Source: a virus
IMG/VR virus record: IMGVR_UViG_3300030329_000515
Coordinates: 1-38,144 of that record
Length of the DNA: 38,144 nt
Strand: one strand, 5' to 3'
Below are positions 26,041 through 35,451 of this stretch, piece by piece. The notes beneath the pieces are model-generated. The model made no database searches and had not been told where the DNA came from. It worked only from the letters and a program-made list of their open reading frames with translations. The position numbers and the translations under genes are program-made. How positions within the stretch are numbered: position 1 is the first letter of the stretch; the number at the start of each line of letters is the position of its first letter.

Positions 26041-26400
26041 TTATTCTCCATTATCTGCGGTCTGTGTAATTGATGGACGGGTCTTTCGTCCACGACTAGT
26101 TAGTTGTTCCGACCTAGCTTTAAGAGAAGTCTGTCCTGTATTACCAACAACGTCACCGCTGTCCATATCTACTAAGTCAGCACTCTTATCAAAACCAAGG
26201 CGTTTCAGTTCTGGTTCATCGCGTACACGAATAGAAGCACCATTGGGGAAGTAAACCATCCAGCCAGCATCTTCTTCTACTATTTTAGATTCGAAGCCGC
26301 CCGAAGGTTTACCTTCATCGTCAACACGCATATTAAAGATTTCGTGTTCAACTTTGCCTTCTAATTTATGTACTTCATAACGAGGTCTAATATTTGACAT
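26041..26400 (-). CDS. small head protein candidate (119 aa)
   Basis: A 119-residue charged protein between the major capsid gene and the 347-aa gene. Residues 1-75 have strands around YEVHKLEGKVEHEIFNM and GWMVYFPNGASIRVRD, followed by a short helix and a Thr/Arg/Ser tail. It is of the size of head completion or cement proteins but I do not recognise the family. ATG 26400 is chosen because GGAGG lies nine bases upstream; a TTG at 26409 abuts that site. Confidence 0.6.
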   Translation of the reverse strand: MSNIRPRYEVHKLEGKVEHEIFNMRVDDEGKPSGGFESKIVEEDAGWMVYFPNGASIRVRDEPELKRLGFDKSADLVDMDSGDVVGNTGQTSLKARSEQLTSRGRKTRPSITQTADNGE

Positions 26401-26417
26401 CCCCTTCAACCTCCATA

Positions 26418-27377
26418 TTACGAGTTAATAAGAACTGCATGTGTACGGAAAGCCTTCCACAAGCACCACTGACCTTGCCAAACAATACGGCGACCATGAG
26501 CATCAATCGTCCAAGGAGCGACTAACTCTTTCACCTTCATGTTGACATGCTTCAGAATGTGCAAGCGAATGTACTTGCTGTTAATGAAGTAAGCCTTATT
26601 AACAGGGCAATCTTCATCATAAAGCATTGGAATTGCTTGGTGTTTTACGCCAGCAAATCCCAAGTCCATCATCTTCTTACCAGAATTAGATTCCGACAAG
26701 TTGATAACAACTTTATCCCGTACTGCTGTACGATAGTGCCTATAAAGATTTCTACCGCAAAGGATCAAGTCAGGCTTGTCACCTTTAAGCGTTAAATCCA
26801 TAAGCATATCATCAAAGGCTTCTTCAATGTTCGTTGAATCCAAGTTACCATTGAAGTCATAAGCCGATGTACGCCACTGGCTTTCATTAGCACGATTAAT
26901 GTTACCAACCGTACCAGTTGTCGGATCATCTGGAATTAGAGTAGTAATACCATTTGGGTCCGTACCAGCAGAAGAACCGTAAAGATAAGCACTGAACTTT
27001 TCTTTAATTGACTCTTCCAAGACATCAATCTTGGCTTTCATCAACTTAAAGATTTCAGCCGTACCACGGTTCTCATCTTCTTCTTGGTCGGAGATTACAA
27101 CAGAACCAGCAACACGCGACCAGTTATAAGTAACTGTGTCGAATTCGCTAGTTTGAGCAATCGGTAATTCATCATAGTATTCGTATGATGAAATGTTCGG
27201 GTTACGTCCCAACGTCAGTGGGTTCGTAATTTCGTGACCACCATCTTCAAATTCCACCCGATTGTTCGCAAAAGCCCAAGCCATAAGAGCATTAGACTTA
27301 ATAGAAGCCATAATCAGCTTCTTACGAGAACGAGTCAGTGTGGAGTTCAAGACAGTTGCAATTGGAGTACTTGCCAT
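26418..27377 (-). CDS. major capsid protein
   Basis: A 319-residue protein with HK97-type capsid features. An N-terminal helical arm is followed by RVEFEDGGHEITNPL (E-loop-like strands), the long spine-like helix MKAKIDVLEESIKEKFSAYL (about 128-147), and P- and A-domain strands such as DLILCGRNLYRHYRTAV and a terminal WTIDAHGRRIVWQGQW. It lies directly after the scaffold, in the usual portal-scaffold-capsid order. A strong TAGGAG precedes the start, fitting high expression. Confidence 0.85.
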   Translation of the reverse strand: MASTPIATVLNSTLTRSRKKLIMASIKSNALMAWAFANNRVEFEDGGHEITNPLTLGRNPNISSYEYYDELPIAQTSEFDTVTYNWSRVAGSVVISDQEEDENRGTAEIFKLMKAKIDVLEESIKEKFSAYLYGSSAGTDPNGITTLIPDDPTTGTVGNINRANESQWRTSAYDFNGNLDSTNIEEAFDDMLMDLTLKGDKPDLILCGRNLYRHYRTAVRDKVVINLSESNSGKKMMDLGFAGVKHQAIPMLYDEDCPVNKAYFINSKYIRLHILKHVNMKVKELVAPWTIDAHGRRIVWQGQWCLWKAFRTHAVLINS

Positions 27378-27386
27378 CTTTTTCTC

Positions 27387-28361
27387 CTAGATCTGAATGT
27401 TTGCATCTCTCATACTCTGACGAATTATGTCATCATATGAAGTTCCAACATCAGCAATATCTGCTGTGTCTGTAACATTCTGGACGGGAATATTTCCACC
27501 AGAAGGAAGTGTTTGTTGCGTATTAACTTCTGGAGTTTGTTGTTTTTGTTGCTCTTGTTGAGCTAACGTCTCCAGAGGAACTCCAAAATCCAGCCCCTTC
27601 TCTAGATAGAAGTTTTTTAACTTAAAATACGCAGCTTCTGGTGATAAGTTTTGGTCAGATTCTAGAAGCCGGGCTAAAGAGCCTTCGTGGATTTGAGCAT
27701 CAGGATATTGTGACATGAAGCCATTATAGACTTCCATAGCCTTTTGCTGATGAGCTTCCGCTTCAACTCTTTGTTGTCTGTCTTGTACTAGTGGTGAAAC
27801 TGCTTCATTTACCATTTGTTTTATGGCTGCTGCATCTACTCCACTAGTAGAGACATCATCAAGATTATGTCCCGCTGCTTGAGCTTGTGTCAACAAATAT
27901 TTAATTGTTGCAACAGGATCATCTTTGAATGATTTAACTATTTGTGCGCCAGTTGTAAGTTCATCTGGGGTTAGTTCGTATTGTGTTCCCAAATTTCCAG
28001 CATCAGTTATAGCTTTTAATTGGCTTTCTAATTGCTGTACTTGTTGATTTAAAGCCCCATTCTGCTGCTTTGTAGATTGTAGTTGTTCGTAAAAGCGGCG
28101 TTCTTTTCCACCTTTAGCTATTACATTTCCTTCTCTATCAACTAGGTCTTGGGGACCACGATTTTGTTGTTGTTGAGGCTCTGTTCCAGTGCCAGTGTCA
28201 CTACTTTGTCCACTATCGGCTTGTTGTGTTTCTGGACTAGCCTCTTGCGCCTCCGAAGTATTAACTTCTGTCGTCTCTTCAGTAGTCGGTTCATCTAACG
28301 AAGCTCCTTCTCCAATTGATTCAAGAATAGCTTCATCGGTACTTAGGTCTTGTTCAGCCAT
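27387..28361 (-). CDS. scaffolding protein
   Basis: A 324-residue acidic, Gln/Glu/Thr-rich protein with little hydrophobic core, placed between portal and major capsid genes. Residues 1-75 are acidic and disordered. About 85-130 form a Gln-rich coiled coil (QNGALNQQVQQLESQLKAI), and further helices follow to about 265. The C-terminus is short and helical (YDDIIRQSMRDANIQI), as in scaffolds that dock to capsid protein through a C-terminal helix. It is expected to guide procapsid assembly and then leave or be degraded; no protease gene is visible nearby. Confidence 0.8.
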   Translation of the reverse strand: MAEQDLSTDEAILESIGEGASLDEPTTEETTEVNTSEAQEASPETQQADSGQSSDTGTGTEPQQQQNRGPQDLVDREGNVIAKGGKERRFYEQLQSTKQQNGALNQQVQQLESQLKAITDAGNLGTQYELTPDELTTGAQIVKSFKDDPVATIKYLLTQAQAAGHNLDDVSTSGVDAAAIKQMVNEAVSPLVQDRQQRVEAEAHQQKAMEVYNGFMSQYPDAQIHEGSLARLLESDQNLSPEAAYFKLKNFYLEKGLDFGVPLETLAQQEQQKQQTPEVNTQQTLPSGGNIPVQNVTDTADIADVGTSYDDIIRQSMRDANIQI

Positions 28362-28375
28362 AATAAGTCATCCCC

Positions 28376-30544
28376 TTATTGCATTGGCGGTTGTTGTTGC
28401 ATCTGCGCCATTGCAGCTTGCAACGCTTGTTGTGGAGGCATTCCACTATCAATAGCTTGTGCTACTTGAGCTTTAACCTCCGTTGGTAATTGCTGTAATA
28501 CTTGTTGTAACTGGTCAGGAGGCATTTGTCCTCCTTGTTGTGGTTGTTGTCCTTGTTGCGGTTGTCCTTGTTGTGGACCTTGTGCTTGTTGCTGTTGTTG
28601 TTGATCTACACTCTGTAGTATCTCTTCCCAATCCTCTTCACGGATTGTAACTTCGTCAAAAGCCTCTTGCATAACTTCAAGCATGACTTTGAGTACTGGA
28701 CCGGGAGCCGCATTAACAAACTGTCCGAGAACTTGCCCAAGCTCCAAAGCCTCTTCTTTCTTAGCTTGTGAAGTTGGCTTCTTAGTGCTTCCACCAATAA
28801 CTTGTATTGAGAATCTATCTCTGATTTCTTGGGCAGACATATTCTCCCAAACTTCTCTGGCTTCTTCTCCAACGAGACTAACAACGGTTTCGATATCCAT
28901 GAACTGAAGACACAGTTGAGCCAATCCCCAATAGATCGCACCAATCCAATCTTCGATCTGGTCAGACTTTTCGTCCACTCGCATATTAGTCGCCGATACG
29001 TTGGCTTGAACTGCATCGTTAGTTGTATTGGTTTTGAATTGCGCTCCACGTAGTACCTCCCCGACACTAGATATGCGATCAATCGCTCTATATTTCCCTT
29101 CTTTATCGAATAACCTTTCGAACTGCATAGATGGCGGTACAACAGACCCAATGACATCAGTTATCTTCATCCCTTCAGGAATATTAATTCCTCTAGCTGT
29201 TCCATCATCACCGTTAAGTACGGCTTCGGCATCTTCTCTTTCTACAAGATTCTTATTGTAGAATATATTACGTCTAGCCCACCTTCTAGCTCTACGTTCT
29301 TCATCAGTTATCTCATTAATAGCGTCTTGTTGATCTAAATAATAAGTAACTTCACCTTTAGTTAGTGGTCCACGCGGCCCATCATAGAAACAAAGGGGAA
29401 ACAATGGATAGAATGTATCCAGTTGTAATGGATCATCCCAAACCCAAATAGGCCAAGTCCAATCTTTACTATTATACATAAGTACGCGACGAGTGATTTT
29501 ATCCCACACCATCCATACTTCAGTCATCTTAGCACGTTCAAATGTCTCTTCATCATCGAATCCAAAGTTAGTCATCTTCTCTTTAGGCTCGTAGACTGAG
29601 AACACATCATCATCATGTGATTCATCATCTTCGTTTATCTTAGCCTTCATAATATGTGTAGGCTTATAGATAGACTTATACTCATCGCTGCCTTTCTTCT
29701 TCTCAGCATATTTCGCTAAGATGAAGCTAGTTGGTAAGTAATCACGTACCATTATCCAGTTAGCATCAGATATATCTAACTCTTTACTATTAGGATCTAC
29801 TGCTACATCGAATGGTGAACGGACTTTAACTGTTGGCCCTGCTGGTTGAAGAATGTCGATGCCTTTCTCTAAAGCATCAATCTTTCCTTCGATCTCAGCA
29901 ATGTCTTGGGGCTTCTTTGCCTTTTGTAGATCAATAGACAACTTAGATAAATCAGCTAGAGCTTGTTCGCTGCTATCTTGTTTATGTACCCAATTCAATT
30001 CGATCCATGAACGATTGGTTAGAAGAGTTGTAACTACACAACGCTTTGCTTTTGGCTTTAGATTAATTCCCGGAGAAGATCGCCTTGTTCCGATTACATT
30101 AACTAATCGCTCAAGTATAGTTGCAAATCTTTTCCCACCTTCTGTAGTACTCGTAAATTCTGCATTTGGATTCCTAGCATACAAAGCTGGAACCATGGTA
30201 GTTACATTACTGAATACTACATTCTCTGTTTCAGTTATATTGTTGTTAAGTCTTTGATTTCCAATAAGATTTCCGGCTGCGTGTTCAGTTGGAAGTCGAT
30301 GCTTGCCCTGATCATTATCGAAATATCTAATGGCTTCTTCCCAAGTATCAGCTACTTCATCAGACACTTTTCGCCATTGAGCGAGTCGTGATTTCCACAA
30401 CTTACCATTAGCTTTAGATACAGGAATCTTGCTATCACCTACTACTTGATAAGTAGGTTGACGCTTACGACGAGTAGGCTTCTTATCGAGTGATTGGTCG
30501 ATATTATTTTCTACATCAGTCGGGATTTGATCTTCATCAGCCAT
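28376..30544 (-). CDS. portal protein (P22-like)
   Basis: A 722-residue portal, close to P22 gp1 in length. It has an N-terminal basic tail (THRRKRQ-like), a clip/wing region with KLWKSRLAQWRKVSDEVADTWEEA-type helices, and NNNITETENVVFSNVTTMVP at about 97-115. A core with FDVAVDPNSKELDISDANWI follows, then crown helices around GLAQLCLQFMDIE. The last 85 residues are Gln/Pro/Gly-rich and end in QQQPPMQ; such a tail resembles the barrel or disordered extension of some podovirus portals. It forms the dodecameric DNA entry channel and the TerL docking site. Confidence 0.87.
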   Translation of the reverse strand: MADEDQIPTDVENNIDQSLDKKPTRRKRQPTYQVVGDSKIPVSKANGKLWKSRLAQWRKVSDEVADTWEEAIRYFDNDQGKHRLPTEHAAGNLIGNQRLNNNITETENVVFSNVTTMVPALYARNPNAEFTSTTEGGKRFATILERLVNVIGTRRSSPGINLKPKAKRCVVTTLLTNRSWIELNWVHKQDSSEQALADLSKLSIDLQKAKKPQDIAEIEGKIDALEKGIDILQPAGPTVKVRSPFDVAVDPNSKELDISDANWIMVRDYLPTSFILAKYAEKKKGSDEYKSIYKPTHIMKAKINEDDESHDDDVFSVYEPKEKMTNFGFDDEETFERAKMTEVWMVWDKITRRVLMYNSKDWTWPIWVWDDPLQLDTFYPLFPLCFYDGPRGPLTKGEVTYYLDQQDAINEITDEERRARRWARRNIFYNKNLVEREDAEAVLNGDDGTARGINIPEGMKITDVIGSVVPPSMQFERLFDKEGKYRAIDRISSVGEVLRGAQFKTNTTNDAVQANVSATNMRVDEKSDQIEDWIGAIYWGLAQLCLQFMDIETVVSLVGEEAREVWENMSAQEIRDRFSIQVIGGSTKKPTSQAKKEEALELGQVLGQFVNAAPGPVLKVMLEVMQEAFDEVTIREEDWEEILQSVDQQQQQQAQGPQQGQPQQGQQPQQGGQMPPDQLQQVLQQLPTEVKAQVAQAIDSGMPPQQALQAAMAQMQQQPPMQ

Positions 30545-30545
30545 T

Positions 30546-32090
30546 TTACTTTACCTTTAAGGGTCCAAAATCGTATGGGAGTTCGCTAAGAGGAAATAAT
30601 GTTTGTTGTTGTCTAATTGCATCTGGCGATTCTTCTATCATTCTCTTAAATATCATTTCGAGTAGTTCTTCAGAAGACATAGCACTCCATTTTGTAGCTA
30701 AGTTTAAATCGTTTTCTGGTTGCTCACCTAATTCCTTGCCTAATCGTTGCCACATCAATTCCATTAATCTTTGTTGTGCTGCTTTTTCCTGTGCTACTTG
30801 TCTTGCAGCGGCTTTTGGAGTCATTGGGCCAGTTAGTTTTTCTTGTACTGCATCCATAGCTCCTTCTCTAACAGGATCAGTGACAGGACTTTTCTCAAAC
30901 CTTGCTATATTCTCACGCATATAACTAGGAGCTTCAATAGTTCCTTCTGGAGATATACGAGCTTTTCTAAAGGCTGGCCTATTAGCTGGATTTCTATAAT
31001 TAGCTGCTGGATTTGTTACTGGAACAGAGCCAGCCCTAACTCTTCCACCTTCTTGTACTAATCCCGTTCTGCCTGATTCTCCAGCGGCTTTGGCTGCTTC
31101 AGCCCTAACTCTTTCTATTGCTCTTTTCTGTGGAGTATCTCCTTTAACTCCATGAACAAATAGATCTTCTAATTGTCTAAGATTAAAGTTATCAACATTA
31201 CTTAGTGACGTAACTGATCCAGCATCGGGATCAACTACATCGGGAAAGGCTTCTTTATCTCTTCCGAATACTTGTCCTACAGATCGATCCATAGCATCTG
31301 CATCAAATATGTGTTGCTCCAAAATTGCTCTATTTTCTGGAGTATCCATATGTGGAGGAAGTTGGTCAGTCAGAGTTTTTAATTGCCTTTCGTATCTTTC
31401 ATTCATTATATCAGGTTCATCTGAATATCGTTTGGGTGCAGCGTGTATATCAGCAGCCTCTCCCGGTTCTACTTTCTCCACTTTTGCCCAATTAGTCGTT
31501 CTTTGTATTTCATCTAGAGTCATAGGACGGTCAACAATAACCGATTTACCTTCCGCATCTTCTATAGTTTCTTTTACTCTATGTTCTGGAATCTTCGGCT
31601 TTGGATTTTTTCTGCGTTCTTTAAGTTCTTCGCCAGCCTGTTTTAATTGCCTAGTTGTCTGTCTTCTTGGTTGAAGTTCTGCTGGTCCTGTAGGAGCTAA
31701 GTCAGGATTGAAGTCATCAGTTAATTCTAATATTCCGTCATCTATCAATTCGTTATGAATTCTATCTAGATGAGGCTCGGCATCCTCTCTTGGACTTATA
31801 TTTCCTTCTTCGATTTCCTGATCATATCTTGCCCATACTTCTTCGGGCCGATCTAATTGTTGTGCAGAAAGTGCAGTCTTATTAGGATCAGTAAGTTCTT
31901 CGTCTATCCGTCTAGTTTTGGTAGGACCGCCTTCCGCTTTTTCTGCTTCAAGTCTTTTTGATATAGCATATTGCTCACGCCTAAGTGGTTTAATAATCTT
32001 AGGGTTTACGGTTTTATCTTCTTTGGCCTGTGCCGATTTTCTCCTCTGCATTAAAATTTTCAGCATTTGAGGAGTTACAAGATTAACCAT
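30546..32090 (-). CDS. unknown charged 514-aa protein between TerL and portal
   Basis: Not recognised. The protein is highly charged, rich in Glu, Arg, Pro and Ala, with few hydrophobic runs, so large parts are probably disordered or coiled (for example LKQAGEELKERRKNP and AARQVAQEKAAQQRLMELM). A more folded segment may lie at about 255-320 (MDTPENRAILEQHIFDADAM). It overlaps the TerL stop by eight bases and ends just before the portal gene. Its position in the packaging module suggests a head-interior, packaging or assembly role, but no motif supports a specific function. Confidence 0.6.
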   Translation of the reverse strand: MVNLVTPQMLKILMQRRKSAQAKEDKTVNPKIIKPLRREQYAISKRLEAEKAEGGPTKTRRIDEELTDPNKTALSAQQLDRPEEVWARYDQEIEEGNISPREDAEPHLDRIHNELIDDGILELTDDFNPDLAPTGPAELQPRRQTTRQLKQAGEELKERRKNPKPKIPEHRVKETIEDAEGKSVIVDRPMTLDEIQRTTNWAKVEKVEPGEAADIHAAPKRYSDEPDIMNERYERQLKTLTDQLPPHMDTPENRAILEQHIFDADAMDRSVGQVFGRDKEAFPDVVDPDAGSVTSLSNVDNFNLRQLEDLFVHGVKGDTPQKRAIERVRAEAAKAAGESGRTGLVQEGGRVRAGSVPVTNPAANYRNPANRPAFRKARISPEGTIEAPSYMRENIARFEKSPVTDPVREGAMDAVQEKLTGPMTPKAAARQVAQEKAAQQRLMELMWQRLGKELGEQPENDLNLATKWSAMSSEELLEMIFKRMIEESPDAIRQQQTLFPLSELPYDFGPLKVK

Positions 32091-33630
32091 ATCTCAGATT
32101 CCTTGTGGCTTCTGGCAGATCTCGTTCTCCCCATTTACGCCAGCCAAGTTCTTTATTCTCTTGTGGAACAATCAACTTAGATACATTAGGTCTATGCGAC
32201 AACATATACTTAATAGTATCCATCGCGTGGTCATCCTTATCTACTGGAATGTCGAGTATATCTCCGCGAGGATCACGTTTCCAGTAATAAGAAGTAAACT
32301 CGTTGATAACGAATTCTAGTCTATCACTAAAGTATATGTATGGTGAATTATAAATTCCTGTAATTGGATTCTGGTGATTCCTTTGTGGAATTAAATACTG
32401 AGATACTTTAACTATACCATTAGCAATATCGTTGTTACCTCTAGTACAATAGATTCCATCATCACGAAACATATCGGATATAGATCTTCCGACTGTTCCT
32501 TTACTTACCCCTTTACGTCTGAAGATATCTGGATCTGAGTACATATGGTTGTCGTATGGAATCTTATAATAGTTACGACATTCAGTAATCTTGTTGGCCT
32601 GTATCTCTAGTGGCGTTTCTTTTTCGTACCCGCCATCCAACAGAAATATATTACCAAGCACATCAACGAAACCGCATATATAACAATACGGCACAGCAAG
32701 TCCGTAGTCGTAACCTTCAAGATGAGTTATCTCCGCTCCTTGAGTTAGTAGTTGGTTATAATATCCTACTATACTCTCATGGGACATAACATGTACTGAT
32801 TCATCGAATGAAGGATAAACTAATCCTTCGTAACTCGCCCATTGTCCTAATAAGAATCTATCACGCATTTGTCCATGATAAGATGCTTCTAATGTCTGTA
32901 TAAAGTCAGCTTCTAGATTATCTTTGTTCTCATAAGTACTTCCTTCATATAAACCAATAATAGGAGTAGGAAGACTATCTTCATTTAATAATGCTTTACC
33001 TGTTTCATCTGTTTCACACATTAGTTTATCATTAACTACTCCACGTTCTAAATCGTGAAGTGGTTTAACTAATTCTCTATATACCCAATTACGTGTTGGG
33101 TTACAGGTAATCAACATCCAACGTGGACCAGTACTAGGCATCGACGGATCGTTGCCTTCGTAAGTTGCCATGCCACGTAATCGTCCTAGTAAATCTAGAA
33201 GATCTTTGTGAACAATTTCTGGATCTTCGATTTGATCAACAACCACAAAGTCGTAAGTTGCTGATAACAAGTTACTTGTCGTCGCTTCATTAGCACCCTT
33301 CCCTTGCTGTGCGATATATCGAAAGTTGATTGTCGATCCGTTTTTGAGCGTACAGGTGTTCGATCCATTAGCACTCTTAGGAAATGATTTAATCCAATCT
33401 TCTGGACACCACTTTAGAAATTCTTTTCTAAGTGTATCGTTCAACTTTGGATAAGTTGATCTCGCCATAAGCGCATTGCATCCGGGATAATCCTTGGCAA
33501 GCTCTATCGCTTTAATACAAACATTGGCGGTTTTGCCATTAGCAAATCCTCCACCATACAATTGTATTTTGGAACGAGACTTCTGGAATCTATCTTGTAG
33601 ACTTCCTTCGAATAATCTGAATGTGGGCAT
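32083..33630 (-). CDS. terL: terminase large subunit
   Basis: The 515-residue packaging motor and headful or site-specific nuclease. ATPase: Walker A GGGFANGKT at 26-34, Walker B FVVVDQIED at 128-136 (Gln in the usual position after the Asp, with Glu two residues on), and the coupling motif TCNPTRNWVY at 175-184. Nuclease: RNase H-like acidic residues at GYDYG (306-310, first Asp), LLDGG (330-334), SDPD (365-368) and DHAMD (467-471). All expected motifs are intact. It follows TerS with one 77-aa gene between. Confidence 0.92.
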   Translation of the reverse strand: MPTFRLFEGSLQDRFQKSRSKIQLYGGGFANGKTANVCIKAIELAKDYPGCNALMARSTYPKLNDTLRKEFLKWCPEDWIKSFPKSANGSNTCTLKNGSTINFRYIAQQGKGANEATTSNLLSATYDFVVVDQIEDPEIVHKDLLDLLGRLRGMATYEGNDPSMPSTGPRWMLITCNPTRNWVYRELVKPLHDLERGVVNDKLMCETDETGKALLNEDSLPTPIIGLYEGSTYENKDNLEADFIQTLEASYHGQMRDRFLLGQWASYEGLVYPSFDESVHVMSHESIVGYYNQLLTQGAEITHLEGYDYGLAVPYCYICGFVDVLGNIFLLDGGYEKETPLEIQANKITECRNYYKIPYDNHMYSDPDIFRRKGVSKGTVGRSISDMFRDDGIYCTRGNNDIANGIVKVSQYLIPQRNHQNPITGIYNSPYIYFSDRLEFVINEFTSYYWKRDPRGDILDIPVDKDDHAMDTIKYMLSHRPNVSKLIVPQENKELGWRKWGERDLPEATRNLRYG

Positions 33631-33635
33631 AAATC

Positions 33636-33869
33636 TTATTCAATTCTAGCCCAATCTGTATTAGCCAAAGCAGTTGTGCTAGTAACATCAGTACGTTGAG
33701 CAACCCATACCTCATCGTTAGTAGTGTCAGTTCCCTTTTGTCCTACGAAAGAAGGAACAGTTGATCCATACAAAGCACTAGCTGTAACACTTGGGCGACT
33801 ATATTCATTTTCTGGACCTGATCCAGTTCGTCCACCACCGTTACCACTTAATTCTGTTACTGTAGCCAT
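33636..33869 (-). CDS. unknown 77-aa protein between TerS and TerL
   Basis: A 77-residue protein rich in Ser, Thr, Gly and Asn, with no motif I recognise. It begins with a Gly/Arg-rich stretch (ELSGNGGGRTGSGPEN) and ends in a short Trp-containing strand (TALANTDWARIE). Its ATG overlaps the TerS stop as TAATG, with GGAG upstream inside the last TerS codons. The composition suggests a small virion or decoration protein rather than an enzyme. Confidence 0.5.
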   Translation of the reverse strand: MATVTELSGNGGGRTGSGPENEYSRPSVTASALYGSTVPSFVGQKGTDTTNDEVWVAQRTDVTSTTALANTDWARIE

Positions 33870-34471
33870 TACATAACTCCTTCAGGTGTTATATCTATTG
33901 TTGGGATGTCTTGTTCTTCTTTTTTGACGTATTCGATTCGTAACCCGCCTTCAACTTTGTGACGATGCTCCACGATATCAGCAGGGCGATGACCGGCACG
34001 ATCAAGAATATTATTAGCAGCAGATAAACGTGTTCCAATGCCCATCTCTTTATCATTAACAGTATCAATAAACAATTGTGCAGAAGTCTTAGAGTTTAAT
34101 ACAAATAAGTCTCTGACTTCTGTTGCATCAGAATGAATAATAGATTGAACTAAATTTTGCTGCAACTCATTATATACATTATTCATCTTTATATTATGTA
34201 CTTGGTCTTCACTAAGACTAAGTACACTACTAATATCTTTATCAGATAAACCGAATACTGAATAAGCCATAACAAGACTTAGAGTATTCATTTGTTCTGG
34301 TGGGAGGGGTAAGTCTGCTATTCTTTTTCTAGCAGCGACAATATCCCGTTGAATTTCCCTAGTGTTGGGAACTTCAACGAGAATATCATCTTTTAGTATC
34401 TTACCGTCTAACGGATTTATCTTAGTACCGTCAGCAAGAACTAATGGTTCTGTACCAATAGGTAAGGGCAT
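33869..34471 (-). CDS. terminase small subunit candidate
   Basis: A 200-residue protein with a helix-turn-helix-like segment near residues 68-95 (VFGLSDKDISSVLSLSEDQV). Helical oligomerisation follows, and then a short block GTRLSAANNILDRAGHRPAD at about 146-165 of the type found in small terminases of the phage terminase-2 kind. The C-terminal tail (about 168-200) is charged. It would bind the pac/cos region of the concatemer and load TerL, which lies one gene downstream. No DNA-binding target can be read from here. It is coupled to both neighbours by TAATG. Confidence 0.72.
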   Translation of the reverse strand: MPLPIGTEPLVLADGTKINPLDGKILKDDILVEVPNTREIQRDIVAARKRIADLPLPPEQMNTLSLVMAYSVFGLSDKDISSVLSLSEDQVHNIKMNNVYNELQQNLVQSIIHSDATEVRDLFVLNSKTSAQLFIDTVNDKEMGIGTRLSAANNILDRAGHRPADIVEHRHKVEGGLRIEYVKKEEQDIPTIDITPEGVM

Positions 34472-35451
34472 TATCTTATTGGTTGGCCCCGTTGATTTAC
34501 ACGCCGAGGTTGTGGAGCCGCAGTAGTAGTAGGTCTGACTTTCTTAGTGCCTACTCGTTCTGGAGCTTGTGCTGCTTCACCACCCGGAGGATTCCTAGAA
34601 CTATAAGTAGCTGTTGATAATGCTCCCGGCACTGTTGCCGCAGCTTGCCTTGCTTTATCACCCGGAAATCCCATAGGAATACTTCTTACTCTTCCTCTAG
34701 GACCAATTAGTCCGTGCTTCATAATGTTCTGTATAGCTTGCCACATTCTGGGGGCGTGGGCTGGCGCACCAGCAAATATAGTTGGAAGTCCCGGAAGAGC
34801 ATCAAGTGGCGCACCTATAAATCTATTTACATCTGCTAGAAATCCTTCACCATACTTAATGTCATCGTAATCTTCGCCTCTTGCTTCAGCAGCTTGTCTA
34901 TCAGCTGATCCACCACCAATGCCTAAAGCACTTCTTAGAAATTCTTTGTTTACTGAAGACCAGAAGCCTTCTTCTTCTGGAGCTTCTGGTTTAAGAGGAG
35001 GTACAGGAAATTGAGGTGCAGTTATATTATCATCTTCAGTCATGGGATCACCCTGACCTTGAGCAGACATTTGAGCAAACTCAGGAATGTTAGCTAAGAC
35101 TTCTCCAGCCATACCAGTTTCTTCTTCAATAGCTGCATCTTGTGCATCAATATCAGCTTGAATACCTTTTGGCAGAGTTGGGCCACCTACCATACCTATT
35201 TGTTGTGGCATAAAAGTTCCACCAGTACTTCTTCCAGTTGCTAATGCAGTTGGATCGTGTGGAACATTAGGATCAAACTCCTCTTCTGGTCCCATACTTG
35301 GATCCCAAGCTCTTCCGGGAGTATAAGATGTGCCAAATAAATTAGATATGGCCTGACTCATTGCCGGGGCCATATCTCCAGTTCGGGGATCAGGGGCTGG
35401 ATTGCCTTGATGATCTACATACTGCCCTTGAGCATTATATCCAGCAGCCAT
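34471..35451 (-). CDS. unknown 326-aa protein, start of late operon
   Basis: Not recognised. It is Pro/Gly/Ala-rich with a Gly/Gln/Pro-rich disordered N-terminus (1-60), an acidic middle (about 100-165, with QGDPMTEDDN) and a helical region with amphipathic segments (about 165-250, for example NKEFLRSALGIGGG). A basic Pro/Arg-rich tail (about 285-326) ends it. Lying ahead of the terminase genes, it may be a virion component or packaging accessory. Both ends overlap neighbours as TAATG. Confidence 0.52.
   Translation of the reverse strand: MAAGYNAQGQYVDHQGNPAPDPRTGDMAPAMSQAISNLFGTSYTPGRAWDPSMGPEEEFDPNVPHDPTALATGRSTGGTFMPQQIGMVGGPTLPKGIQADIDAQDAAIEEETGMAGEVLANIPEFAQMSAQGQGDPMTEDDNITAPQFPVPPLKPEAPEEEGFWSSVNKEFLRSALGIGGGSADRQAAEARGEDYDDIKYGEGFLADVNRFIGAPLDALPGLPTIFAGAPAHAPRMWQAIQNIMKHGLIGPRGRVRSIPMGFPGDKARQAAATVPGALSTATYSSRNPPGGEAAQAPERVGTKKVRPTTTAAPQPRRVNQRGQPIR

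Noticed and set aside
28376-28620. Gln-codon-rich repeat in the portal C-terminus considered as a tandem repeat or hypervariable cassette
   Set aside because: The frame is intact and Gln-rich portal tails are known; no regular unit is seen at DNA level.
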